Shown: positions 53,566 to 63,063 of the stretch, piece by piece | Layout: the number at the start of each line of letters is the position of its first letter | Numbering within the stretch: the stretch's first letter is position 1 | From: JBAXPV01 sp037132075 | GTDB lineage: Bacteria > Bacteroidota > Bacteroidia > Bacteroidales > CAIXZF01 | Length of the DNA: 64,000 bases | Assembly: GCA_037132075.1 (NCBI GenBank) | Contig: JBAXPV010000020.1 | Span: 1-64,000, forward strand | Direction of reading: 5' to 3' | Made by a program: the position numbers and the translations under genes | The notes under the pieces: generated by a model | Database searches by the model: none | What the model was told of the DNA's origin: nothing | What the model saw: only the letters and a program-made list of their open reading frames with translations

Positions 53566-54703
53566 GGATGAGCGAGCTTAGAAATACATAGGCGATACAT
53601 CCAACAAGTATAAAAATGCTCATTACAGCGCCATAATGCTGACTGACAAATCCCATCAGCGGAGGAATGGCAGCACCACCTGCCACTGCCATGATCATCA
53701 GCCCGGAGATCTCGTTGACCCTTTGAGGCATTTTTTTGACGGCAATTGTAAAAACCAGAGGGAAGAGGTTTGCAGACCCCAATCCGGTATTAAAGATGGC
53801 AATTTCTGCCAAAATAAGGCTAGGCGCAAAGATCATCAATGCAAGTCCGCATAAAGCTAATAGCGAAGTCAGGATGAGGAAGGGACGGGTAGCAATCCAA
53901 TTAAGGATGACAGCGCCAAAGAACCGCCCGATCATCAAGGCTGTGAAATAAAGACTAATCCCAAGCGATGCTTTTTCCAGGCTGATATGAAATGTTGACT
54001 TGAGATAATTCGCAATATTGGAATTCATACCGACATCACTCCCTACGATCAGAAAGATCCCGATGACAAGAATCAGAATAAAAGAATTTCCCAGTAGTTT
54101 AAAACAAGACACAAAGCTTGCAGGTTTGTGACCACCTGTTGTTTCTTCAATTTTAGTGAAGTAAAGCCAGAGAACAGCCAAAAGCGAGGTTACTGCATAG
54201 ACAGTAAACACGATACGCCAGTTACCATAAGCTGTTGCGAACCAAGTTGCAAGGATAGGACCCATTAGCGAACAGATTGCTTTTACAAACTGAGATAGGC
54301 TCATAAAACTGCCAAATTTGTTTTCAGGGACAACCAGGTGGAGGAGGGGATTTGCCGAAACTTGAACGATGGTATTCCCGATGCCCAGCATTAAAAAAGC
54401 TGTCAGCATCACTGGAAAAGAATAATGAAACAAGGGCACCAGCATCCCCAGGCCAGTCATCGCCATACCCAAATTCAGCATGTTACGCTTTCCAAATCTA
54501 TCTTGAAGAATACCAACTGGAACAGAAAGCAGGAAAAACCAGACTAAAGCTATGGACGGGATCAGCTGGGCCAGCGAATCACTTAATCCAAAATCTTTTT
54601 TCACATAACCGACTGAAACACCTACGATATCTACAAAACCCATTACGATAAAAGATAACATGACGGGGCTTATCTTCGAGAGTTGAATAGTTTTAGAGGC
54701 CAT
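53552..54703 (-). CDS. Sugar-type MFS transporter (FucP-like)
   Basis: The 383-residue protein has twelve predicted membrane helices and the FucP/GluP-type start (SFIVMGFVDIVGVSVGYV), with the loop VGILQDRFGKRN between helices 2 and 3. Helix 4 reads GIGNTIVQVSANPLL. The family co-transports sugars such as fucose, glucose or galactose with protons. Gene coupling to the phosphomannose-isomerase-like protein suggests a hexose or deoxyhexose. A 12-base palindrome (CGTAAATTTACG) at 54789-54800 lies upstream. Confidence 0.88.
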   Translation of the reverse strand: MASKTIQLSKISPVMLSFIVMGFVDIVGVSVGYVKKDFGLSDSLAQLIPSIALVWFFLLSVPVGILQDRFGKRNMLNLGMAMTGLGMLVPLFHYSFPVMLTAFLMLGIGNTIVQVSANPLLHLVVPENKFGSFMSLSQFVKAICSLMGPILATWFATAYGNWRIVFTVYAVTSLLAVLWLYFTKIEETTGGHKPASFVSCFKLLGNSFILILVIGIFLIVGSDVGMNSNIANYLKSTFHISLEKASLGISLYFTALMIGRFFGAVILNWIATRPFLILTSLLALCGLALMIFAPSLILAEIAIFNTGLGSANLFPLVFTIAVKKMPQRVNEISGLMIMAVAGGAAIPPLMGFVSQHYGAVMSIFILVGCIAYVFLSSLILGKK

Positions 54704-54827
54704 ACATACAGCGTTTGAAAGTGAATAATAACCTAGTTCTCAGTATACGTAATCCTTAAATCTAGTTAGATTGTCATATTCTAATCATCGTAAATTTACG
54801 CAAATAGACGAACCCTCCATCGTGTAT

Positions 54828-56393
54828 TTATCTATATAGACAACACTTAGGTAAAGCACTATATATTTTGTCGTCAGCTTTATATTTCTCGTTATCATGT
54901 CCAGCTTCTGCAACTGATTTAAGAATAAGGTCCGGATCTTTCAGGGTCTCACGATATTGCACCTGGAGAACTTTCGTTTTTGATGACCAAATAGCTTTTG
55001 TCACACCTTTCACTGACCTGGCAGCCTTTTCAATTCGATCTTTACACATGACACAATTGCCGTAAACAGTATATTTTGCCTTAATATTAGGATTCGGGAC
55101 TGCCATATCATTGTCCGGAATTTTCGTCTCTGGCTGGATAGAAGCCTGGCTTGATCTTGGGTCCATCATACTGGGTTTCCCTTCGAGTTGAGCCGCGGCA
55201 TCCACACTAAAAGCCCCTTGAGTTACAATCTCTTCTCCGTCTGTCAGGCCATCCATCACCACATAACTATTCCCTAACATGGGGCCAAGTTCTATTTCGC
55301 GAATTTTAAATGCTGTTTCATCAACATTTGGGAGTTTAACATAAACAATCGAGCGCTTACCTGTCCATAAAACGGCAGAGCGTGGAATAACCAGCATGCC
55401 CTGGTATTGGTCCAGATGCGCCTCTACGATTCCCGTTGCAAACATTTCCGGTTTTAGCTTTCCTCCCTGGTTGCTGACTTCAACCCTGACTTTGGCTACC
55501 CGGTTAATAGGGTCAAGGACTGGATCTACAAAAGAAATTAATCCATTAAAATTAGACCCAGGTAAGGCTTCCAGGGTGAAAGACATTTTTTGACCCTGAG
55601 TTAAAAAGGGAAGATCACTTTCATAAGCATCGAACATGACCCAAACCTGGGAAAGGTCTGCGATATCATATAAGATAGTCCCGGGGGAAATATAATCACC
55701 ATTGTTAACACGCCTGGCAGTGACAATTCCGGAGGTACTGGCATAAATGTCAAAATCAGTTTTTACCACACCAGACTTTTCAATGGAGTTGATCTGGTTC
55801 TCAGAGAGTTTCCATTTTCTTAGTTTGTCTTTTGCCGCTTCATAGAGGTTGGCTTGTAATTGTTTTGTATTTGCTGTTTCTAAAAGTTCCTGTTGGGCTG
55901 TCATTAATTCCGGCGAATAAATCGTTGCTAGAATTTGACCTTTTCTCACCAACTCGCCGGTAAAGTTTACCGATAATTTTTCAATCCGGCCGGGCAGATA
56001 CGACACCTGACTTTGAAGCAAACGCTCGTCAGCCTGGACTTTTCCATATAATCTCACTTGTTTCATTGGATTCTGTTTTGAAACAACAGAAGTGATCACA
56101 TTGGCAAGTTGCGCTGCCTCAGGGCTCATATGTACAGCGTTCGAATCAATAGTTGACCCACCCTGGCTTAAAGGGATTAAATCCATGCCGCAGATTGGGC
56201 ATTTCCCGAGCTCAGGTTTGCGGATCTGAGGATGCATGGAGCACGTCCAGACAGCTTTTTTTTGAATATTAGCTAAATTCTCTTGTTTCACGGTGATCTT
56301 GTCAGACGTATGAAAGAACACCCATCCAAGGAATAAACCTCCAATTAAAAAAAGGAAGTAGGGTATGTATTTTTTAAGACCTGGGTTTTGCAT
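54828..56393 (-). CDS. cusB: CusB-type copper/silver efflux adaptor with C-terminal HMA domain
   Basis: I prefer the ATG at 56393, which places a membrane anchor at residues 8-27 and gives 521 residues; the frame opens 14 codons earlier and overlaps the TolC gene. A heavy-metal-binding motif follows (CSMHP at 51-55, CPICGMDLIPL at 65-75). The adaptor region then has lipoyl and beta-barrel domains (YLPGRIEKLSVNFTGELV, GTILYDIADLSQVWVMFDAYE). The C-terminal 82 residues form an HMA domain (GNCVMCKDRIEK, Cys447, Cys450) with a terminal KCC. It links CusA to the outer-membrane channel. Confidence 0.93.
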   Translation of the reverse strand: MQNPGLKKYIPYFLFLIGGLFLGWVFFHTSDKITVKQENLANIQKKAVWTCSMHPQIRKPELGKCPICGMDLIPLSQGGSTIDSNAVHMSPEAAQLANVITSVVSKQNPMKQVRLYGKVQADERLLQSQVSYLPGRIEKLSVNFTGELVRKGQILATIYSPELMTAQQELLETANTKQLQANLYEAAKDKLRKWKLSENQINSIEKSGVVKTDFDIYASTSGIVTARRVNNGDYISPGTILYDIADLSQVWVMFDAYESDLPFLTQGQKMSFTLEALPGSNFNGLISFVDPVLDPINRVAKVRVEVSNQGGKLKPEMFATGIVEAHLDQYQGMLVIPRSAVLWTGKRSIVYVKLPNVDETAFKIREIELGPMLGNSYVVMDGLTDGEEIVTQGAFSVDAAAQLEGKPSMMDPRSSQASIQPETKIPDNDMAVPNPNIKAKYTVYGNCVMCKDRIEKAARSVKGVTKAIWSSKTKVLQVQYRETLKDPDLILKSVAEAGHDNEKYKADDKIYSALPKCCLYR

Positions 56394-56415
56394 CTTCTTG
56401 TATATAAATATAATA

Positions 56416-57855
56416 TTATTGAGAAAGTCCGACAATACGAGTTAACCATGCGACAGAAGTATTATAATCTGCGATGGCTTCTATTTGTTTATACTCGTAA
56501 TCTAGATTTTGTTGTTGAACGCGCAGTACATCTGATAGGTTAGATGTTCCTGAGGAGAAATTCATTAGCATGACATTCAGCGACTTGGAGGCAAGGGAGA
56601 ATTGGTCTGTGTAGAGCTTTGACCTGTGCTGAGCATCCTGCATTGATTGTAAAGCCTGGTAATAATCATTCTGTAAAGTATTCTCGGTTGCTTTATAGTT
56701 CTGTTCTGAGGCTGATTGCAGGGCATGCATTTCATCCTTCATGGCCTTGTATTTTTTACGATAAATTGGAAGTGTGGCGGTGACCATCGGCATAATCATG
56801 TCCTTTCCATTCATCGAGGAATTATTCCCCTCACTTTTTTTAATCAAAGAATAATTGAGTCCAACACCGATCATCGGGTAACCCATTTTGTTTACCATTT
56901 TGTGTCGTGCCATCAGGGATTGTTGTTCATATTCAATCATATTCAGCATTGGGTTTCTTTCAAGCATGCTGTCATTAATTATGAATAATGATTGGTTTGG
57001 TGTCATCTGAACAATGGTGTCAGGAAGATATAGCGGATTTGTAGGTGGTCTGTTGAGATAGCTGTTAAACTCTGCCGCCAGGGAATTCCAGCGACTCGAT
57101 AGCAATTCAATGTTATTCTGAAGTTCCCTGATTTCAATCTGGACTTGATAAACATCTGTTAAACCAGACCCTCCGGAAGCGTTACCCATGGAGTTGTCGG
57201 GCATTGTGGCGCCAGTAGGTTTTGAGCCTGTACTGTTTTTGTTTCTCTGGCTACCTCCCATGTTTTGCATCCCGGAAGGACCGGAAGTGACGCTTTGCCC
57301 GCTGCTTGCTGGCATAGCTTTGGTTGGTGCTTGGGGATTTCCGGAAATTGGAGAAGAAAATTTTGCAATGCTCAGTCGTTCAATAGTCTGGAGTATCTCG
57401 AGATTTTTTGCAGAGATCCTCATATTCTGTTTAAGCTTAAGCAACTCACTCCAGGTTCTTTGAAGGTCGTAATCCAATTGAAGTTTTGCATCCAGAAAAG
57501 ACTCATATTTAGCTTTAGCCATCAGACTCATTTCATCTCTGGAAGATTTAAGAATTCCAAACCAGGGAAACATCTGCATCAATCGGACATCGGCCAATTG
57601 CTGTCCTTCCATCAATTCCATCGGGACCAGGAATACACCCAGGCTGATCTCAGGATCAGGTAAGCTGCCGACTTGGGGTGCTTTCTGGGCAGATGCCATG
57701 TATTCATAATACCGCTGCATCACCAAGGGATTGTTTTTTGCCGCGCAAAGCAAGTATCCTGTCAATGAATCGGTTTGTGGCTGACAAATTGCTATTACGC
57801 GGCTGCCGAGGATGAGTAGTATGAATATTGTTCTTTTAAATGCCTGAATTTTCAT
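56416..57855 (-). CDS. cusC: TolC-family outer-membrane channel of the Cus system
   Basis: I take the ATG at 57855 (second methionine), giving 479 residues with a signal peptide (ending near VIAICQ); the ATG four codons earlier is also possible. Two outer-membrane-efflux repeats form long helices (about 30-140 and 330-440). Between the first pair lies a Gly/Ser/Met/Asn-rich insertion (about 175-230) that is low in complexity. It spans the outer membrane and is opened by the adaptor. Its start overlaps the cusA stop by 20 bases. Confidence 0.9.
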   Translation of the reverse strand: MKIQAFKRTIFILLILGSRVIAICQPQTDSLTGYLLCAAKNNPLVMQRYYEYMASAQKAPQVGSLPDPEISLGVFLVPMELMEGQQLADVRLMQMFPWFGILKSSRDEMSLMAKAKYESFLDAKLQLDYDLQRTWSELLKLKQNMRISAKNLEILQTIERLSIAKFSSPISGNPQAPTKAMPASSGQSVTSGPSGMQNMGGSQRNKNSTGSKPTGATMPDNSMGNASGGSGLTDVYQVQIEIRELQNNIELLSSRWNSLAAEFNSYLNRPPTNPLYLPDTIVQMTPNQSLFIINDSMLERNPMLNMIEYEQQSLMARHKMVNKMGYPMIGVGLNYSLIKKSEGNNSSMNGKDMIMPMVTATLPIYRKKYKAMKDEMHALQSASEQNYKATENTLQNDYYQALQSMQDAQHRSKLYTDQFSLASKSLNVMLMNFSSGTSNLSDVLRVQQQNLDYEYKQIEAIADYNTSVAWLTRIVGLSQ

Positions 57856-60800
57856 CGCTTGTATCATTATTTAGGGCATTAATTGCTAACTTATTTTGCT
57901 TCTTTACTGCAGCTTCTCTCCAAATTGCTTGAAGCAAAGGGACAACAAAAACTGTCATCACTTGTATAACCATGCCGCCAAAAGTGGGTATTGCCATTGG
58001 GACCATAATATCAGAACCTTTGCCAGTTGAAGATAAAATCGGAAGGAGTGCTATCACAGCTACGGCTGTAGTCATCATCGCAGGGCGCACCCGTCTCATT
58101 CCGGCAGAGATAACGGCTTCGCGGACGTCATGAACAGTAGCGGGTTGTTTTTCTTCAAAAACCTGGTGAATATAGGTGCCCATGATTACTCCGTCATTAG
58201 TAGCGATGCCGAACAAGGCAATGAAACCAACCCAAACGGCGACACTTAAATTTATGGGGTGCATCTGAAAAAGATCCCTCAAATTGATCCCTGCGACAGA
58301 GAAATCCAGAAACCAGGCCTGGCCATAAAGCCAGAGCATGATAAATCCACCGGCAAAGGCAACAAATACACCGGAGAAATGAATGAAAGAAGCGATGACG
58401 GTACGGAATTGAAAAAACAATAGCAACAATATGAGAATCAGGCTGATGGGGATGACGATGGCCAGTCGTTTCGTTGCCCTGATTTGTTGTTCATAATTGC
58501 CTGCAAACTTATAGCTTACCCCGGGTGCGAGGTTAAGTGCCCCTGAACTTAATTTCTCTTTGATAATTTTATCAGCCTCATTCACGACATCAACTTCGGC
58601 TTTCCCTTCCAGTTTGTCAAAGATTACGTAACCGACCAAAAAAGTATTTTCGCTTCGAATCATCTGAGCCCCTCTTGCATAGTCGATGTCAGCAATTTCA
58701 CTTAAAGGAATTTGTACCCCATTCATAGCTGGAATCAGGATGTGTTTGAGGTCTTCAGGGTTGTCCCTTAATTCGCGTGCATATCTGACTCTTAATGGAA
58801 ATCGCTCGCGACCTTCAACAGATGAGCTTAGAGACATCCCGCCCACAGCAACTTGTAAAACCTCCTGTACGTCACTGACTGTCATTCCGTAACGAGCCAT
58901 GGCCACTCTGTTCAGTTTGATTTCCAGGTAAGGTGCACCAACGGATCGGTCATAAAAGACACTGGATGTTTTTATTGAAGGAACGTCTTTTAAAGCCTGT
59001 TCAAAGATCAAACCAGATTTTTCGATGGCGTTCAGATCCGGACCATAGACTTTTAAACCCATAGGGGCGCGCATCCCGGTTGATAACATTACCAGTCGTG
59101 TTTCGATGGGTTGCAACTTTGGCGCTGACGTCAATCCAGGGATGTCAGTCACTTTTACGATTTCATTCCAGATGTCATCAGGCTTTTTTATCTGTGGTCG
59201 CCATTGACGGAAATATTCCCCGTGATTATCAGGGAGGAGGCTATCGTAAGGGATAATTCTGAATCCTTCTTTAACGAAGTTATATTTAGTGCCACTTTTT
59301 AAGAAATAGTTTCCTTCATGATCAACTTTAAACCGCATCCGCTGACCATTCTCATCCAAAATATATTCTGGTCTATAATTGATGGTGTTTTCAAACATTT
59401 GAACCGGGGCAGGGTCCAAAGCCGAGTTTATACGTCCCCATTTACCCACGGCCACTTCAACTTCGGGAATCGCTGTAAGTCGCTGGTCCAGAGTTTCTAT
59501 ATAATCCAGGTTCTTTTCAATGCTCGAATGTGGCATGCTGGTAGGCATCAAGAGGAAAGATCCTTCATTTAGTGAGGGCATAAACTCCTTCCCGGTTCCA
59601 GGAAAGGCTTTTGCAGAACTTTGCCAAAATGAGTGCTGCCTGATGCTTTTCCATCCTGTCTTTTCTGCCCCATTACCTATGAATCCAAAAACGTTCTCAA
59701 ATCCCAACCATATCAACAATCCAAAGATTAAGGTTATCAGAGGAATCATCAGGAATTTTACCTTGTTTTCCAATGCCCACCGGATGATGTTTTCGTAGTA
59801 TTTAACCATTGACATTAGTGCCGCCAGGATGATTGTGATGATACCGGCAACAAAAATAAAGTTGATCAAGGTGCTGTTGTGGGCGCCAAGAGGTAGCCAT
59901 TCTGTTGAAAGATAGTATGTTGCGACAAGAATAGTGATTGCAATGTTGAAATAATTGGTGTATTCTTTTCTCGTCTCTGCCCAACGATATTCCAGGATGT
60001 TATTAATTCCAACAGCGATCAAAGCCAGGGCAGGCCAGGTTTGCCACAGGATAATAAATAAAATACCTGCTAAAATCAGCACCGCATTCCAGAACCTTCG
60101 GATCTTCTTGGTGTCTATATGGATAGAAAAGAAGATATGTGTCAGGGTTGGTAATACTACAATTCCCAGAATGAATGCCGATAAAAGTGCAAAAGTCTTC
60201 GTAAACGCAAGCGGATGAAACAGCTTCCCTTCTGCTGCCTGCATGGCAAACACCGGTAAAAAGCTTACGATAGTAGTTGCTATAGAAGTCACAACGGCAG
60301 CCCGCACTTCGGTAGTTGCTAAATAGATAACGTCCAGAAGTTTTTTTCCGCGAATCCCTTTATTTTCTGGCAACTCGAGATGCCGGAGGATATTCTCAAC
60401 ATCTACAATGCCAATATCTACCATGACCCCAATTGCGATGGCTATACCCGACAATGCTACAATATTGGCTTCTATCCCAAAGAAATGCATCAGTATAAAT
60501 GTCATCAGGACACCAATCGGCAATAAGCCGGCGACAATTAATGATGCCCTTAGGTTCAGCACCAAAACGATAATTACGATGATACTGATTAGAATTTCAT
60601 GAGATAAGGCAGTTTCAAGAGTACCAATGGTTTCTTTGATCAGGCCTGTACGGTCATAAAAGGGGACTATCGTTACTTTTGAAATGGATCCATCAGGTAA
60701 TTTCTTTTGGGGCAGTCCTGCTTCAATCTCTTTAATTTTGTCTTTAATATTATTGATTACCTCCATGGGATTTGAGCCATAACGGGCGACCACGACTGCT

Positions 60801-61708
60801 CCGACTGCTTCGGATCCTGATTTGTCGAGCCCGCCACGCCTCGTGGCAGGTCCAAAAGCAATCCGGGCCACGTCTTTCAGCCTAACAGGGATGTTGTTTC
60901 GGACAGCAACCACTGAGACTTCGAGATCTTCCAGGTTCTTTACATAACCCAATCCACGGATGATGTACTCCACATTATTCAGTTCCATAGTCTCAGCACC
61001 AATGTCGAGGTTGCTTTTTCGAACAGCATTCATTACATCCATCACTGAAACGCTGTAAGCTTTTAAGGCTTCAGGATTCAGGTCGATCTGGTACTCTTTG
61101 ATAAATCCACCAACAGACGCAACTTCTGAAACGCCTTCAGCAGCAGTCAAGCCAAATTTGACATAAAAATCCTGGATTGTCCTAAGTTCTTGCGGATCCC
61201 AGCCTCCGTTAGGTTTACCCGTCTTTGGGTTACGACCTTCGAGTGTATACCAATAAATTTGTCCGAGCGCTGTTGCATCAGGCCCAAGTGTGGGCTGAAC
61301 TCCTGTTGGCAACGTACCAGTAGGTAAGGAATTGAGTTTTTCAAGTATGCGGGACCGACTCCAGTAAAAATCAATCTTGTCTTTGAAAATTATGTAGATG
61401 AATGACATCCCAAACATTGAAGTGCTACGCACTGTCTGAACACCTGTTATTCCAAGTAATGCCGTTGTTAATGGATAGGTCACCTGGTCTTGTATGTCTT
61501 TGGGTGACCGCCCCATCCATTCCGTGGCAACGATCTGCTGATTCTCGCCAATGTCAGGGATGGCATCAACTGCAATCGGATCTCGAGGCAGAAATCCTGA
61601 ATTCCAGTTAAAGGGCATATATACGAAACCCAAACCCACAAAAACAATCAGGAAGATGAATGTAATCAGCCGGTTTTCAAGGAAATATTTTACAAGACGA
61701 TTAAACAT
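57836..61708 (-). CDS. cusA: CusA-type heavy-metal RND efflux pump
   Basis: The 1290-residue protein is an RND pump with twelve core helices. The helix-4 block GVMVDIGIVDVENILRHLE matches the Cu/Ag (CusA, HME4) signature of form (A)MVDxxIVxxENxxxHLE rather than the Zn/Co/Cd one. N-terminal ENRLITFIFLIVFVGLG and porter-domain VPFYDRTGLIKETIGTLE are typical. At 1290 residues it exceeds E. coli CusA (about 1047). Extra material includes about 130 residues with three or four added hydrophobic segments (about 535-660) and an insertion in the second porter region (about 780-860). Proton-driven periplasmic copper export is the inferred role. Confidence 0.95.
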   Translation of the reverse strand: MFNRLVKYFLENRLITFIFLIVFVGLGFVYMPFNWNSGFLPRDPIAVDAIPDIGENQQIVATEWMGRSPKDIQDQVTYPLTTALLGITGVQTVRSTSMFGMSFIYIIFKDKIDFYWSRSRILEKLNSLPTGTLPTGVQPTLGPDATALGQIYWYTLEGRNPKTGKPNGGWDPQELRTIQDFYVKFGLTAAEGVSEVASVGGFIKEYQIDLNPEALKAYSVSVMDVMNAVRKSNLDIGAETMELNNVEYIIRGLGYVKNLEDLEVSVVAVRNNIPVRLKDVARIAFGPATRRGGLDKSGSEAVGAVVVARYGSNPMEVINNIKDKIKEIEAGLPQKKLPDGSISKVTIVPFYDRTGLIKETIGTLETALSHEILISIIVIIVLVLNLRASLIVAGLLPIGVLMTFILMHFFGIEANIVALSGIAIAIGVMVDIGIVDVENILRHLELPENKGIRGKKLLDVIYLATTEVRAAVVTSIATTIVSFLPVFAMQAAEGKLFHPLAFTKTFALLSAFILGIVVLPTLTHIFFSIHIDTKKIRRFWNAVLILAGILFIILWQTWPALALIAVGINNILEYRWAETRKEYTNYFNIAITILVATYYLSTEWLPLGAHNSTLINFIFVAGIITIILAALMSMVKYYENIIRWALENKVKFLMIPLITLIFGLLIWLGFENVFGFIGNGAEKTGWKSIRQHSFWQSSAKAFPGTGKEFMPSLNEGSFLLMPTSMPHSSIEKNLDYIETLDQRLTAIPEVEVAVGKWGRINSALDPAPVQMFENTINYRPEYILDENGQRMRFKVDHEGNYFLKSGTKYNFVKEGFRIIPYDSLLPDNHGEYFRQWRPQIKKPDDIWNEIVKVTDIPGLTSAPKLQPIETRLVMLSTGMRAPMGLKVYGPDLNAIEKSGLIFEQALKDVPSIKTSSVFYDRSVGAPYLEIKLNRVAMARYGMTVSDVQEVLQVAVGGMSLSSSVEGRERFPLRVRYARELRDNPEDLKHILIPAMNGVQIPLSEIADIDYARGAQMIRSENTFLVGYVIFDKLEGKAEVDVVNEADKIIKEKLSSGALNLAPGVSYKFAGNYEQQIRATKRLAIVIPISLILILLLLFFQFRTVIASFIHFSGVFVAFAGGFIMLWLYGQAWFLDFSVAGINLRDLFQMHPINLSVAVWVGFIALFGIATNDGVIMGTYIHQVFEEKQPATVHDVREAVISAGMRRVRPAMMTTAVAVIALLPILSSTGKGSDIMVPMAIPTFGGMVIQVMTVFVVPLLQAIWREAAVKKQNKLAINALNNDTSDENSGI

Positions 61709-61776
61709 AACTGATTATTTTTGTGTTTTTTAAAGATAGGCAAACCAATTGTTACATAATGTGCCTGGGTTAATGT

Positions 61777-62121
61777 TTATTTGCTTTTAGGTGTTGAAGT
61801 CATTAAAGTCTCCAGATCCATTTTGCATTTAGGGCAAGTTCCTGCTTTTGTATAAACTTTATTTCCTTCACATTTCATAGGACATTGATAGGTCGTTTTT
61901 GAAGCTGCCGTAGCACTTTGTTTTTTAATAAGCTCCATTCCACATTTTGAACAATTGCCTGGCTTGTTGCTTAAGATTTCGGGATGCATAGTACAGCTGT
62001 ATTTAACCACGGTGTCGGTTTTTGTTATAACAGTTTTTTGTGGACTTGATGGCTTTGCGTTTTGAGCCATGGTAAAGGTGACGCTCACTAAGATAAGGGC
62101 AAGAATTAAATGTATTTTCAT
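61777..62121 (-). CDS. Small exported heavy-metal-binding protein
   Basis: The 114-residue protein has a signal peptide (cleavage near TMAQ) and two cysteine-rich modules of the heavy-metal-binding type: CTMHPEILSNKPGNCSKCGMEL and CPMKCEGN plus CPKCKMDLETL. The first has the MHP and C-x-x-C-G-M features found in CusB N-termini. It probably binds copper or silver in the periplasm and hands it to, or buffers it for, the efflux pump 68 bases downstream. Confidence 0.9.
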   Translation of the reverse strand: MKIHLILALILVSVTFTMAQNAKPSSPQKTVITKTDTVVKYSCTMHPEILSNKPGNCSKCGMELIKKQSATAASKTTYQCPMKCEGNKVYTKAGTCPKCKMDLETLMTSTPKSK

Positions 62122-62170
62122 AAAGAATAAGTGTTGGGATGTTAAAATTATTTGGGTTGAATTGAGAAAA

Positions 62171-63061
62171 TTATTGAAGTATAATTTCCCTGGTTTCGTT
62201 GATGTATTCAGTTTTTATGTTAATGAAATAGACTCCTTTTGCAAAACTGCTAACATCAATGTTCTGTGTTATAATGCCATGAGACATGCCAAGATTCTTA
62301 GCATAAACAAGTTCTCCCTTCATATTCGTTAACAACAGGCTAAGATGACTTGGGGCCGATAATTCAAGGCTGACAGTTAAATTCTGATTTGTAGGGTTAG
62401 GGTAAATCGAAAGCTTATTAATTGAAGAAGTCATATTCTCAATTCCTGCTACTGTTCCAGACAATGTCAGGTTATCTACCCACAAATAATCTCCTTCCGC
62501 AGGGGTCAGCCCACTGGCTTTAAGAACGATAATACAGCTGTCGGGAAAATCACCCGTGAGGTAATTATAATTAATTGTAAAGTTCGCCCAACTCATCACC
62601 ATGCCAGAGAGCGTGAGGTTGGCAGTTGCAACAGTTTCCCTTGAATTTGTCAGAGGATTCCATTTTGTTAGAGTTGAATGGATGGATCCGGCGCTTGTGC
62701 CCGAAAGCATATACTGCCACTTGCCGGTTAACTTAGAGGGCCTCTGGTTATATGCAAACCCGGAAACCGGTTGAAGCGTCATAGAATCAAGAATTCCGCT
62801 GACAGCGATCCCATTCACCACACCGCCGCCAACAGTATGTGAAGTTAGCTTCAGGTATGAATTCCCTGGAACACCGGGTGTTCCTTGTGTTGCAGTGAAA
62901 ATGCCTGAAGCAGCGGTCTTATTATTCATAGTACCCCATTTATCAGGATTTAGGTATGTCCCAAAATTAACCCAGTTCTCAAAACTGAAATTCGGAACCT
63001 GAGATTTGCAAATCACTACAGTGCAAAGCAAGGCAATCGACATGATCGTTTTTTTTGTCAT
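62171..63061 (-). CDS. Secreted PCMD-like protein with T9SS sorting domain
   Basis: The ATG at 63061 starts the signal peptide (MTKKTIMSIALLCTVVICKSQ); four codons upstream are open but less likely. Residues about 22-205 resemble putative carbohydrate-metabolism (PCMD)-like or choice-of-anchor beta-jelly-roll domains of Bacteroidota (PNFSFENWVN, GDYLWVDNLTLSG). Residues about 220-296 are a type A sorting domain (LSIYPNPTNQNLTV, GVYFINIKT). Its start overlaps the stop of the CuA/cytochrome gene, which implies coupling in the copper operon. Function is unknown. Confidence 0.85.
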   Translation of the reverse strand: MTKKTIMSIALLCTVVICKSQVPNFSFENWVNFGTYLNPDKWGTMNNKTAASGIFTATQGTPGVPGNSYLKLTSHTVGGGVVNGIAVSGILDSMTLQPVSGFAYNQRPSKLTGKWQYMLSGTSAGSIHSTLTKWNPLTNSRETVATANLTLSGMVMSWANFTINYNYLTGDFPDSCIIVLKASGLTPAEGDYLWVDNLTLSGTVAGIENMTSSINKLSIYPNPTNQNLTVSLELSAPSHLSLLLTNMKGELVYAKNLGMSHGIITQNIDVSSFAKGVYFINIKTEYINETREIILQ

Positions 63062-63063
63062 AA

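Noticed and set aside
54789..54800. Perfect 12-base palindrome CGTAAATTTACG upstream of the sugar transporter
   Set aside because: It could be an operator, but AT-rich palindromes of this length arise easily by chance and no regulator gene is near.
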